DNA of 64,000 bases from contig MU008170.1 of assembly GCA_010909165.1 (NCBI GenBank), forward strand, positions 1,116,001 to 1,180,000, read 5' to 3'. How positions within the stretch are numbered: position 1 is the first letter of the stretch; every line of letters begins with the position of its first letter. Under the pieces are notes generated by a model. That model worked only from the letters and a program-made list of their open reading frames with translations. It was not told the DNA's origin and searched no databases. Position numbers and translations under genes: made by a program. The stretch is from Anthoceros angustus. Lineage: Eukaryota > Streptophyta > Anthocerotopsida > Anthocerotales > Anthocerotaceae. Of the stretch, positions 11,421-22,175 are shown piece by piece.

Positions 11421-11843
11421 GATAATGTTTTGACTTAGAGTCTCACATTATCGAGGATGGTTGCACCTATATCTAGATGTATTAGATTTGTTTGCTTGGT
11501 TGTTGATGGGGAAGTTATGAATTCAAGTGCTTATACCTCGCGGCGGTGTCATCTTGAGTGTGATGCTAATCTCTGCACTTGGGTTTGGTGTTTGATTGGC
11601 ATTAATTAATCTAATTACTTATCTTTAAGTAAGTAATTGGTGTTAATTAATCACAGTGCTTATGTTAATTAGCGTTGATTGAGTGTTGGTTATTGCACTA
11701 GGAGAGTGCGGAGATTAGTATCACGCGGGCGGTGTCGCTGCAGATAAACATGTGCTTCTCGACCAAGGCACAAACCCAGATCTGTGGCAGTGTTGAGTTA
11801 CAGCCAGTCCCCCACGATAATGTGAGACTCAGTGTTTGTTATC
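11421..11843. repeat. Inverted repeat pair, about 30-bp arms
   Basis: The left arm (11421-11453) ends in GTCTCACATTATCG and the right arm (11815-11843) begins with its complement, CGATAATGTGAGAC. Similarity continues inward with mismatches. About 360 bp lie between. The arms could be ends of a small inverted-repeat element or opposed LTR ends; no coding sequence lies inside. Confidence 0.6.
11588..11670 (+). other. Second copy of the LTR-like start found at 6.73 kb
   Basis: TGTTTGATTGGCATTAATTA here matches TGTTTGATTAGTATTAATTA at about 6731, and the 25 bp before both are also similar (GATGCTAATCT / GATACTAATCT). Similarity fades after about 80 bp. Either the two are the LTR pair of the Gypsy-like relic, the second truncated, or the same element end was inserted twice. 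Confidence 0.45.
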
Positions 11844-12130
11844 GTTAATGGACTATCATGTACCGTGTAGTGCGTTATTGCAAACAATCTTTCGGAATAA
11901 TAGGCGTCAGTTGAACTAAAACATGGGGTATCCCTATTTGCCGATCACAAAGAAGCATTACATCATCATCATCGATCGTCCACAAACTGACACTCCAAGT
12001 CTTTGGGTGGGCGCCACATTATGAGCCGTAGTTGAGGGTCCAAATTGGGTAAGTGGCATGGTGCGCGATTCTTGAGGTGATCCTTCCATCTTGACCATCG
12101 GATCCTTGAGCTCAAGCACTCCATCTTTGC

Positions 12131-12840
12131 CTACTCGCCCGACCATAAGATGACTCTGGTGGATACCTCCAAGGTGTTGCACGGCTTCCGATGCGGTAGA
12201 CATAATCTCCAACGAACTTGCGCACCTTGGGTTTCCATGTCCCTCCTCGTGTGTAAGCATAGCGCGATTGATCCATGTTGCGCTATGGCAAGGTTCTCCA
12301 TTGCCATGGGCATGATCCGTTTGAAAGCTACGCCGCCTTTCCGGTCTCGTAGGCAATCATCCGCATTGCGCCAATCCAGTGCTTGTAGCCTTGCTTGCCT
12401 CACGTTTGGCAAAAATGGTTGTCGCCCATACAACAAGTAGTATGGTGAAAAATTGCTCAAAGGCTTGATTGCTCACCACACCTAGCACTAGGTATGGCAT
12501 CCCTTCATCCCATGTCTTGGTCATTTGTGAGACAATATTTGCAAGGCCCGGCTTGAAGGTCTGCACCAAGCGTTCGGCAAGTCCATCGGCGAGGATGATC
12601 TCTCGGCGTCGTCGATGATCAATCAAGCTCTGTCAAGCAAGTCTTGAAATTCCCCACGAATTCTTTGCCTGATCGGTGAGAACCTCTGCACATGCTCCAT
12701 ATCGACTAAGAGCGGAAGCCAAGAACGCCTTCTTGGTAAGAGTCACGCTTGGGTAAGATGGCAACCTCGCACCACTTGCTGAAATGCTCCACCATTAGCA
12801 TGACATGCTTGTTTCCAGTACGCGTCTCTGGCATGTGTAA
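12131..12840 (-). pseudogene. Gypsy-type integrase fragment
   Basis: Reading the minus strand from 12840 down, the sequence gives a catalytic-core beginning (HVMLMVEHFSKWCEVAILPK), a middle part (SRYGACAEVLTDQ), LADGLAERLVQTFK, and the C-terminal SPYYLLYGRQPFLPNV. These are the standard landmarks of Ty3/Gypsy integrase. The frame changes several times (open pieces 12357-12626 and 12131-12460). It points opposite to the gag-pol relic before it, so it belongs to another insertion or to an inverted piece. Confidence 0.8.
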
Positions 12841-12849
12841 ACGATATAG

Positions 12850-13620
12850 GCTCGGAAACCCCTGTTAAAATGTGCCCTGAAGTGAATTTTTTTTTGTTTT
12901 TTTTGCTGAGAGTGGTGTGAAAATAAGTCAGATTGACGGTAGTTGAGGATATTCATAGTAAAAATGTCCTTGGCCTATGGAGTTCTTTTTGTTTTATTGC
13001 CTAGGGTAGATAATAAATGGTCAGGCTTCGGTGTTCCTTGGCCCATGGACCTCGAGATATCCACTACAAGGTCTATATGTCACGAGGTAGGGGTGGTTAT
13101 TTGGGGGTTGTCGGGTCTTGAGTTAAAGGGGTAAACCAGTAGGAGCTGGCGAATGAGTGTGGGGTTGTGGGTGGGGGCGTGGGCGGCGGTGCGTGAAGAC
13201 AACCCGGTGGTAGGGAAGCCAAACTTAACCCTAAGGAAACCGAGTAAAGTGACGAGCGCGTTCAAGCGGGCGCAGCTGGTGGGCGGCAGTGAAGTGGGCG
13301 CAGGGCTGGGCGTGAGGTCGTCGAGGCTGCGATCGAGGCGGGCCGTGATCAGTTGGAGAGCGAGCGGGCGCAATCGTGGCGGAGGGCCGCCTCGAACCCT
13401 CACCAGTGAAGTCGCAACCCCATGGAAGGAAGGCGGTGCGCTGGCTTCTTGGGAGGAGGTAGGAACCACAGGTCGACCTCGCCCAAATTGGCGGTATCAC
13501 CTGTTGAGGGGCGAGACCCGGGGATTGCTGCGGAAGGATGGCGCCCAAAGCCACGGTGAGATTGCGCTTGGCCAAACATGGACCATTGGAAAGTCACTGA
13601 GGCTGGTGAAGGAGCTCGGG
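12850..13620. other. No supported gene
   Basis: Contains a poly-T tract (about 12889-12904) and then GC-rich DNA. An open frame of 219 codons (13153-13812, +) exists, but its translation is biased to Arg/Gly/Ser and matches no family I know; the opposite strand is also open. I treat both as composition effects. Confidence 0.4.
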
Positions 13621-13627
13621 CTGGGCT

Positions 13628-14804
13628 TCATGGAGAAGCGGTGGAATTACGCGAATTCGGGACTGGTGCAGGAGTGCGCTCGCCACCTTCACTGTGGGCT
13701 ACTCGATCCTTTGACGACGAATCCATGCGTTGAGTGTTCACCTGCACATGCTCACGGTAATGGGACTTCCCGTGCTGCTTATGGATGTTCGAAGTACTGG
13801 TATGCCCTCTGACCACATTGTGCTCCTCCCAGTAGGCATTGGTGGCAGCATCTCCTTTCATAACTCTTTCGGCCATCTCGTAGGCCTGCTCCAACTCATA
13901 ATCTGCCCCATGTAACATATGCAGAAAGTTGGCAATCACCCTCCTCATCTTCACGCAACCGCAATGTATATTAATTTGCTTCCCTCATGGTTTTCACCTT
14001 GGTGTCTTTCACCAATGCGATCGTGAATCTGCGGATCTTAGGGGCTCATTTGGTTTGATCACAAACTTTGACAACTCTGGATTTTTCAATGGAAGCCATG
14101 GAAACATCTCGGCAAACTTGACGAACATTTCGTCCACCAGATAAGTGATAACCTCAGATTGAGATGAATCCGATGAGCCTGGTTCGTCATCGTCGACCTT
14201 GGCGACTTTCCTTGCCCGTTTCATTCGCAGCAAAGTATGAGCATCCTGCAAAATCTTTTCTTCTGATCCGATAGCGGTTAAAGCTTCACCAGCCAAATGC
14301 TCATCTTTACCATCTCGGTGGTCGGACTTATGTTGAGCACCATCTCATTGATCGCCCACCTAAATTTCTCTTCAAAATCAGCGAGACATACTACTGTGTC
14401 TACCGTGAACACATCATTTTTCTTTGGTTCATACTCCATCCTGGCGCCACCACAACTCTCTTCAAAATCAATGGATCTGATAGGAGTGTGACTCCACTCA
14501 AAATGACCACACATCACGTGGATAGAAATCGTGCAGGATTGGGCTTGGAGTATGTGTGCTTCGTTCGTCCAACCTGACCGTAGCAACACCATCACTGTGA
14601 ATCCCTCCCCCTGCGAGAGACTATGTAAGGCATTCCGTCAAAGTTGGTGTCAGTTCCTCCCCGCGTCCAGTCCGCCAACCATGCCAGTTTGTCGATCACC
14701 TCATTCCAGAGACGTTGCCACAAATCAGCCCGGCTGGCTCCATGGCCCCTCTTGAATGGGTACGCTGCATAAAAGCGGCGATAAATAGTCCAAAGTGCTT
14801 TCAC
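13628..14804 (-). pseudogene. Minus-strand broken coding cluster, family unknown
   Basis: Four frames follow one another on the minus strand (14592-14804, 14278-14595, 14009-14296, 13628-13954). Their amino-acid make-up is protein-like, unlike their complements: for example LWQRLWNEVIDKLAWLADWT, DVITYLVDEMFVKF-type segments, an acidic patch (KVDDDEPGSSDSSQSE) and FPWLPLKNPELSKFVIKPNE. Adjacent frames overlap by only a few bases, as expected of one frameshifted gene. I do not recognise the family. The same strand and style as the cluster at 18.9-22 kb suggest both could be parts of one unit split by the Gypsy element between them; that is inference. Confidence 0.4.
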
Positions 14805-14809
14805 GGCAA

Positions 14810-15700
14810 TCCACCATGGACTTATCTGTATGGTTCACCGTCTTTGGATCATCGACTTCAACGTCCTCCGTTTTCCGCTCGAATCTTGGGCTTCTCTCTC
14901 AAACCCTTCGAGTCACGTTGCTGCCTTGTGTGGCTTCACCAGCAGTGGGGTTGTTGATGTGCAAGAATAACTCTATTTGGAACGGCTCTCCTCCTATGCA
15001 CACACCACAGCTGAATCACACACAAGGTACACCAAAAACGCTTGGGATCTGTATGGCTATTCTCTTGAATCAGACATCAACAATCCACTCCCAATGACGG
15101 ATTGCTGGATTTTTGTAGCCTACACCGCCGCCGATCTTAATCACGGCCCGAATTCCGAAGGCCGTGAAACACGCCCGCGCAGCCTAAGATTCTTGAGCCT
15201 TAATTACGACGATTCGTGATACGGCGTATGGCTCATGTAGCCATGATGCCATCTATCTCTATACTCATGCCATGCATCACGCCATCACATTCACAGTATA
15301 CGCATGCAGTCATGGTTCATGCACCACTTATCCCCACGCACTTATACTGGACACACATACGTTATCACACCCAGACCCTACCTGCCTATCCCAACCTCTA
15401 TATGCCATGACAGTCACCTCCTCCGGTGGAGCTGCCCCTTCCACCGCTCTGTCTCCTTCTCCTGGGGGTACGCCGACGGACCCCCCGGCTCTTCCATCCT
15501 CAGCCAAGCCTTCACGGCCCGGCTCATCGAGCCCCATGCGTGTACGCCCTACGCGATGATGTCTGGCGGACTCTCAGGCGTGGGTAGTCACCTCAGTGGT
15601 AGGGTGACCCCAGGCGGGTTGTCCCCCCTCCTTGCTCTCCGCGCCATCTTCCCCTTTTGGAGCTGCGGTCTCTCTTTCGTCCCCTGTTTCCTCGGACTCC
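14810..15700. other. No recognised feature
   Basis: Short frames on the plus strand are Thr/Pro/His-rich and have no recognisable domain. The stretch 15240-15420 is rich in CAT/CAC words. It may be the trailing end of the retroelement on the minus strand (15.7-18.7 kb), but I see no LTR boundary. Confidence 0.4.
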
Positions 15701-15747
15701 TTGGAGTCCATATCACTCGTGGCCTCATCAAAATCTGAGGGCTCCGG

Positions 15748-16602
15748 CTACACTTGCTGCAGCTCCTTCCTATCATCATCATGAGGACCCAAGGTCCTCC
15801 TCTTGGCCAGACGTAACACCTCGTTATTGGCCTTCAAAATCCTATTGTGGAGATGGGCCCCCAAGCCATGATATTGCATTTGGAGGTCATCGAGCTCTGT
15901 GGGCCATTCTCCATCCTCACACCTACCCTTGTAGGCGTCCCTTGAGGTGGTCAATTCCCTCACCTTCACATGGAGGGTCACATTCTCCTCCCTTGCTTCT
16001 CTCAATTTGGTAGCCAATTTACTTTGAAGGCATAATCCATAAAACCGTCTCTTCCTCCAGCATCACATGTACCACTTTCTTGTGGTGCTCCTCCTCTTGG
16101 GACCTCCTTCGCTCCAGGTCTGCTAGCTGCTGGGCAAGCCCTTCCTTCTCCGCTTGCCACGCACTCCTCTCGCGTTCCGGCTCACGCAATTCTGGTCACA
16201 GATTCCAGCTCGTCGCTTCTCTTCCAAGTTGTACCGGGTCCTCCGCAATTCCTCTTCCATGTCCCGGATTTTGATGGCTTGAGTAGCCATCACTTGCTCT
16301 TGCGCTTCCACTTGCTGGATCGCCTGCTGCTCCCTCCCTAGAGCCTCGGTCTTGCTTCTCCGCTCCTGCTCCAGCTGGGCAAAATGCTCCTCCGCCTTTT
16401 GCCTCCAAGAATCCCATTGGGTTGTTGCCCGGATAGCTCGCTCCTTGGTTTGTGACAACTTTCCCTCGAGGACCTTCTCCGCTCTCCGCTGGTCCACAAG
16501 ATCCCGCTGGAGCTTCTCTACAGCCTTCTCCAACTTGGCTGCCTTCTCATCGGACTCCATGGCCTCCAATTGCCACTTGGTCCCTGCTCTTCGCTCCGTC
16601 AT
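15748..16602 (-). CDS. Post-integrase coiled-coil ORF of the Gypsy relic
   Basis: Two successive frames: 16123-16602 (about 159 codons) and 15748-16017 (89 codons). The first is almost wholly helical and charged, with heptad spacing (EKAVEKLQRDLVDQRRAEKV, HFAQLEQERRSKTEALGREQ, QEQVMATQAIKIRDMEEEL). The second continues the style (KLREAREENVTLHVKVREL). They would form a long coiled coil broken by one frame change near 16.0-16.1 kb. The ORF lies downstream of integrase in the same direction. Some plant Gypsy elements carry an extra ORF there; a coiled coil suggests oligomerisation or a structural, gag-like role. No homologue is recognised by eye. Confidence 0.5.
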
Positions 16603-16907
16603 CTCTTGGGCCTTATAAATTTGCCCGAATCTCCTCCTGGCATGCCCATAGGGAGGCTGTTAGTTCCCTAGCCCCCTTCAAATCCACATGGCTGAGCGCC
16701 TCACAGGCACTCAACAAATACCCTAGGGGCCCCAATTCCGCCCCCATCGACCTCTGGATGGAAATTTCCAACTCCCTTGTACTCCTTGGGCCATCGCGCG
16801 GCGGCGTAGGCCCTCTCACCGTCGCTCCGTACGCCCTTCCACCCAGTGCGGGTGATGGCGGCCTGGGCGCCGCCCGCGGCGCCTCACGCTGCCCCTCCTT
16901 CCTCTTC

Positions 16908-17012
16908 CCTACCGCCGTAGGCTGCTTGCCTACCGGCGTAGGGTGCCTGCCTACCGCCGTAGGCTGAACCCCTACCGCGGTAGCCTGGTTGCCTACCTAC
17001 CGGGGTAGGCTG
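16908..17012 (-). repeat. Five 21-bp tandem units with palindromic cores (YGGR-type heptad)
   Basis: Units of CCTACCGCCGTAGGCTGCCT type, each with a self-complementary core such as CCTACCGCGGTAG. As 21 bp is seven codons, one minus-strand frame gives heptapeptides of the form QAAYGGR, QAPYAGR and GSAYGGR. Similar words (CCTACCACGGTAGGCTGCC) recur at about 22888-22915, linking that region to this element. Confidence 0.75.
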
Positions 17013-17212
17013 CCTCCCCTGAGGTGGCAGTGCCTCCCCTCACGGCACCGAAATGGTGGGACTCCTCCACCCTTGGGCACCCCCCACTGGTGGTAGTCTG
17101 CCCCTCATAGACTACCACCTGGCCCTCCATGGCCGGATCTCGCTCTCCTCCGCCTTGCTCTTCCTGTGGGGGAAAGGCCTCCCACTCTGGCAACCTTGTC
17201 GCCTCCACCTCT

Positions 17213-18260
17213 TCAATCCTGGGTCCCGGTGCGCTTGTGGAGGTCTGTCCTCCCATGGTCTTGATTAGAGCGAACGGCAAAGGCTGCTCTAAGCTTGGCT
17301 GGAGGTACTGCCACCACCTCATAAGGTCCCATCCATCTCAGCCTAAGCTTTCCTGGGAAGTCCAGGTACCGACTATCGTATAGAAGAAGCAAATCCCCGG
17401 CCACGATAACCTCCTGCTTCCTCATCCTTCCGTCATGCCTATCTTTCCTAAGCTCCTGAATTCACTGGGTTTCCTCTAAAGCATCTTCCCTACGTTCCTC
17501 CTGCTCTATGAAAGATTCTAACCTAGCTACCTGGCTATCCTCTACAGTCCTGCGCTCGTCCTCCAGAATCCTATAGGTGGGCACTTTGAATTCCACGGGC
17601 ATCACAGGAGACATGCCATATGTCAGATAATAAGGGGTCTTCTTGGTGGTTACCTTCTCCGCGGTCCTATAAGCCCACAATGCTGAATGTAATTTGGCAT
17701 CCCAATCGTACATGTGTGTTACAGTTACCTTGGTGAGGATTGTGCATAACAACCCATTCGTCTTCTACGTTAATCCGTTCGCTTTGGGGTTGTAAGGGGT
17801 CGTCTTTCGCTGTCGGATGTTGAAGTAGGTGGTTAGAGACTCAACGACGGAGTTGAGGAAATGGGTTCCCCGGTCGCTGACTAATTCTAAAGGACATCCG
17901 TACCTCGTTATAATGTTCTCAAAGAGAAACTTCACCACGGCAGGTGCGTCATCCTTCCTTGTCGCCTCCGTTTCCACCATCTTCGTGCAGTAGTCCGTAG
18001 CCACCAGAATGTACTGCTTCCTCGTCCACTGGGTGGGTGGTTTGATCGATCCAACAAAATCTATTCCCCACTTCTCAAACGGTACTAGCGCTAGTATATA
18101 GGTGAGGGGCCATTGTGTCGACAATGTAGGCCTCCCAACCCTCTGATACGCGTCACACCTCCGAATAAATTCCCACATATCCTTTTGCATAGTAGCCCAC
18201 CAGAAGCCTGCACCTAAGATCTTCTTCACGGTCACCTGTGCCGAATAGTGACCACCGGCC
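17213..18260 (-). pseudogene. Gypsy integrase: zinc finger, core and C-terminus (broken)
   Basis: Frame 17765-18235 has TVKKILGAGFWWATMQKDMW and a finger whose second Cys pair reads CDAY instead of C-x2-C. It continues with the core: WGIDFVGSI (first catalytic Asp), YILVATDYCTKMVE, ITRYGCPLELVSDRGTHF (second Asp) and NPKANGL, then a stop; the catalytic Glu expected just after is not kept. Frame 17462-17752 continues with LHSALWAYRT and TPYYLTYGMSPVMPVE, and 17213-17425 with KLRLRWMGPYEVV, the usual integrase C-terminal landmarks. Inactive by stops, frameshifts and lost metal ligands. Confidence 0.9.
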
Positions 18261-18887
18261 TCTTCTGCATGTAGCGCCTCCGTGACGAGCGCAGCCTCTT
18301 CGACCTCTAGACACCGCCGAATCTTTTCATCTGGGCCAAGCTTGTTTCGCAGTGAGGGGAACCACCGGAGCCTTTAAACCATCCTTCTCACTGATGCATA
18401 CTTCCTTCGCCCAAAACTGGGAGGGGCCTCTCCGATGGGGCTCGAAAGTGAGCTCTTCTTTTGCGTCTGGTAGGACCTCGTGCCCATGGATGCGTTGCGG
18501 AATATAGCACACCTCAAGTCGCCTCGAAGCGTCGGTGGCGTCCACAAAGCAAGGCTGCCAAAATGGTTGTTCCGCTCCGAGCATGCATCAAGCACCTCCC
18601 CTTGAAAATGTCTTATGAGCTTCATCATAAGGCCAGGCCTTTGATGCGAACCACCACCGGCTTGTCATTAGAGGTAAACACCTTTTCACCACAATGTCAT
18701 ATGCTATGACCGACCTCCATTATTAAACATTCCATCCATGGCATTCGGCATCATTGTGGCCCTATCCTTGGAACACCCGTCCTTCACACACCACCTCATC
18801 GCGTACTCACGGTTTCAAACCCTCCTTTGTCATTGCTCATGTTTGTCTTGTCCCATACAAATGAAACCATACCTCCTCCACACTTCC

Positions 18888-20202
18888 TCATAGACTCTCA
18901 CTGTGAGCTTCCTCCACACCATGCATAACGATAATCCGAACTCTTAGCATGTAGTTTTCTCCACAGCTCTGGAACACTATATTCATACTTGTGATGTCCA
19001 TCCTTTTGTCCATAGATCCTATATCAAAACCTCGGGGACATCCATGATCAACAGGGCATAGTTTCGTCCTCTCAAATAACCCCACATATCCGACATTCGT
19101 TTCTCGACGATCGAACACATTTATACATTTTGGGGACATTGAAAACAAAAAGCCCGGCTTCCAGATCTTTGTCGGCCAAATCTCTTTGCTCATTCTCAAG
19201 TCCCTTCCAATTGTTCACTTCGAATATAAAATGTTGGAAATCCTCTGGTAGTTTTGTGAGGTTGTCCACATCCTTCAATTCTTGCCACAAAACACAAGGC
19301 ATTAGAAGGTCCCACGTTCGGGCGGGCGCCCGGCCACCCCCTTCCACAGCCAAGGCGTGGGGTTATGGGACGGTGACCCATTCCCATGTGTGGTGGGAAT
19401 GGGTGCGGGGGCGGCCGTGGCGCCCTCCCCACCTCCATTCCCAATGCATACCAAGCGGAGGAAAACACATAACACTGAGACCCCCTGCATTGAGTCGAAA
19501 CCAGCAAGCATTTCGTCGATGGAGTGATAAGGATATTCTAGCGGACTTCCTCGAGCGATGAGCATCCCAAGTGTTTGGCCATAGCAACTTGGATGATGTG
19601 GAATTTTTTCGCAAGGTAATGTCGTCATCCATCCCTTTCAAATCTATTAGGCCTGCCAAAACCTTCTCCGTAGCGGATATGAGAATCTGCTGCCCACAAT
19701 CACTCGATGGAATACCTTGAAACGACTTCCATGGCTTCGCCAACATGTCCTTCGGCTTCACATATGTTGCATCCACTTTCTTCGACTCTTCGGTCACCTT
19801 CCGTTTCCCTTTTCCCTTCTTGTTTTGTGCCTTACTGTTGTGCCTCTTACGCTCTGGCGGTCACCAGACTTCCCACTTTGAGAAGATCTTGTCTACATTC
19901 TCCCACTTTGCCCTCACGCTTCGCTATGCATAAGATAAGTCCTGTTGTCCACCTTGTTTTGTTTGTAAACATCGTCGTTGCGGGCCTCATCATCCTCAAT
20001 AAGTCCCGGAACCTTGTATAAGTTGAATTTCCAAGTCATCGTCATTTGTACCCCTTGGCGTTTCAATCAAGTTCATCCTACGACTTGCTCTATAAAGACA
20101 TCTTCCTCCGCTTGTCATAATGTGTTGTGATCGGTTGCGAGTACTCTCATCTCCTGCACAGTGAGGCCACAATACACATGTGCCTCCACATATTGGAAGC
20201 AT
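18888..20202 (-). pseudogene. Minus-strand coding continuation of the ParB-like cluster (broken)
   Basis: Frames 19996-20202, 19363-19797, 19072-19353 and 18888-19199 follow the ParB-like frame on the same strand. They contain protein-like sequence (KDMLAKPWKSFQGIPSSDCG, KLPEDFQHFIFEVNNWKGLE, CPRGFDIGSMDKRMDITSMN) separated by frame changes and by GC-rich inserts at 19.33-19.45 kb. No family is recognised. This is either a decayed gene or one with introns or assembly errors that I cannot resolve. Confidence 0.35.
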
Positions 20203-20621
20203 TTTTTCCCAGGTGAGATGTCTGCCAAATATTTCATTGCTGCATATGTGTGGTTCCCACCTAGGACACCCATGACATATGTCTTTGCCCTGAATTTCTT
20301 CCAGTCCAGAGTGGCGAGCTCAGGGCATTCCGTCGGATCGATCATGCACAGAAGGGGTAAAACTCCTTCTTCAATTCTTCCTTTCGATATCACCCGTGCC
20401 AAATAGTTTGTCCATGCTTCGTCCACCCTTCTTATCTGAGCGTCCGGTGTTAGGTGCGACGCAGGACGTAAATTCTCCAACTTCACAAGAACTGTCTCAG
20501 GAACAACCTTCTTGGCGTATGCAGATTCCCTGATGCATGTCAGCGGGTCCTCATCCCGGATAGCGTCTTCCAATCTTTCCTCGTCCGTCGCGACATGAAC
20601 CGTGCGGATGTCAAGCGACAC
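20115..20621 (-). CDS. ParB/sulfiredoxin-like domain protein segment
   Basis: A 168-codon open frame. Its core reads MGVLGGNHTYAAMKYL, then VEAHVYCGLTVQEMRVLAT and DHN. In ParB/Srx-superfamily domains a strand-turn-helix (usually DGHRRLAAL-like, here GGNHTYAAM) is followed by a strand, and a helix ending in an Asn (here ATDHN). The similarity is at superfamily level only. The N-terminal part is acidic and helical, with a conserved-looking segment DAQIRRVDEAWTNYLARVIS. Such domains occur in DNA-binding NTP switches, nucleases and sulfiredoxins, so the activity cannot be named. The flanking frames on the same strand look like parts of the same protein. Confidence 0.45.
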   Translation of the reverse strand: MSLDIRTVHVATDEERLEDAIRDEDPLTCIRESAYAKKVVPETVLVKLENLRPASHLTPDAQIRRVDEAWTNYLARVISKGRIEEGVLPLLCMIDPTECPELATLDWKKFRAKTYVMGVLGGNHTYAAMKYLADISPGKKCFQYVEAHVYCGLTVQEMRVLATDHNTL

Positions 20622-20766
20622 TATTCCCTCGGCTGTGCCAGCTTTGCGCCTCTTTCTCCTTTTCCCTGTCTAGTTCTTCGCCCCATGCGAATGACCCCAC
20701 TAGGATCTATGGGCCGCGACTCCTTCAGGGACAATACTTTCTTTGGGCGCGGCGGCGCCTTCCGGC

Positions 20767-21933
20767 TCATCGTCGTTCATGTAGTGGCCAGCTCCTCACA
20801 TGTTTCGAACTTTGTCGGTATTCGGGCCAGCGCCAACCTTCTACAACATTTGGGAACTGGACAAACAAGTTCGGATTAGGTGTCACCATGTCCTGGACAC
20901 CTCTTCCTTGCTGGAGGGCGCCACCCGGCCGGCGCCCCGATCCTGATTGAGGATCATACCTAGCTGTCGGGACCTCCATGGACTGCCCAGGCATATTGTA
21001 GTCGAACAAGATATCTGCATCCCTTTGCTCTGCCTGGGCATAAGACTCTTCCAAATCATCATCCGACTGACCAAGAACATCCGGAATTGGCCCATCGTCC
21101 TCATCTTCTGGACCCAATTCACTCCCTTCAGGGTGGGTGCCTCCTCCTCAAGCTCTTGGTGATGAGCAGTACTCCGTCTCAGCGCCATAACCCTCCTGTG
21201 CTCCAGCACAGATTGTGTAATCTCCGCACACACAGAACGGATAAAAGCTCTTCCAACTTGGGCAGCTTGCAAAACAAAACAGATGATTCCACAAAAAGGG
21301 TTATGCATCAACGTTGCTTCCAGGAAGATGACACAGTGCATTGTCGCTAAAATCCGAAACCTTACCGTTTGCTCTCGTCTGCAATCTCGAAACAATTGAA
21401 CCAGCCTTGATGGCTCACATTTCTTTATGACAAGACCATTGAAGCTCACGTGAAAAGTCTTGTACATGTCCACCTCCTGTGGCAATGTATCGAACTTCAT
21501 GCGGTTTAGTGACATAGAGTATGTGGCCTTCAGGTTCTCCTCTTGACATATCTAGGGTTGCCCAAATAACCCAACCCGCTCTGGCTCTTTGATTTGGCAT
21601 GGCATCCTTGTACCCCATAACCCACAGCTTGTATAGTGGCGTCCATACTGTGCCATCATTTGCCGGTTCTTCCTCCTGCACCAGCATCCAATCCTTCTCC
21701 ACAACCACAGTTGGCTGAAGCTGCCCAGAAATACGCTTGATATGCATTGTTTCCTCATAGCTATAAGGAGACTGAATAGGAGCAGGCACAGATTTTTTCT
21801 TCGTCGTGCCAACCTGCTCACCTCCGCCGTCTCCTCTCGTCGTGCTTGCTTTTCTAGAAGTGTGGCTCACAGAACGCACGTGCCCGCCTCCATGACCAAT
21901 TACCGGACCTCCTGTTTGCTGGGGCGGCGCCAC
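20767..21933 (-). pseudogene. N-terminal part of the ParB-like cluster, family unknown
   Basis: Frame 21415-21933 (172 codons) starts with a Gly/Ser/Thr-rich tail-like segment and then reads YSYEETMHIKRISGQLQPTV and VWTPLYKLWVMGYKDAMPNQ. Frame 20883-21515 continues (DMYKTFHVSFNGLVIKKCEP, LVQLFRDCRREQTVRFRILA). Near 21.1 kb a further frame change leads into 20767-21117, with an acidic run (EDEDDGPIPDVLGQSDDDLE). The joined order suggests one long protein upstream of the ParB-like core, broken by two or three single-base shifts. Function unknown. Confidence 0.4.
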
Positions 21934-22175
21934 CGCAGGAGCGGAATTGAGGGCTGGTAATTCTCGGTTGTGGGGCGCACTAGGCTCCTCCCCATCTTCA
22001 GAGCCTGTTGCCTTTCCTCTGCTCTTTCCCTTCTTGATTTACGCACGGCGGATCGCGATCGCCGTCGCTTCAATCGATGGCATCGGGCGCGGACTCTTCA
22101 TAAGTGCCTTGCTCCATGACGCGGCGACCTCGGCCGGGTCCTACTCGACTTAAGCGTGATGCCGCTCGGCCGAAA

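Larger units (their letters stand above)
15700..18720 (-). mobile_element. Ty3/Gypsy element relic with an extra ORF after integrase
   Basis: Minus strand, in order from 18.7 kb down: a linker of the RNase H/integrase type, an H2C2-like zinc finger and integrase core, integrase C-terminus, a Pro/Gly/Glu-rich region, a YGGR-type repeat region, and a coiled-coil ORF. The integrase part is broken by stops and frameshifts. Reverse transcriptase is not found directly upstream (18.7-22 kb holds unrelated coding DNA), so the element is 5'-truncated or was itself interrupted. Confidence 0.7.
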
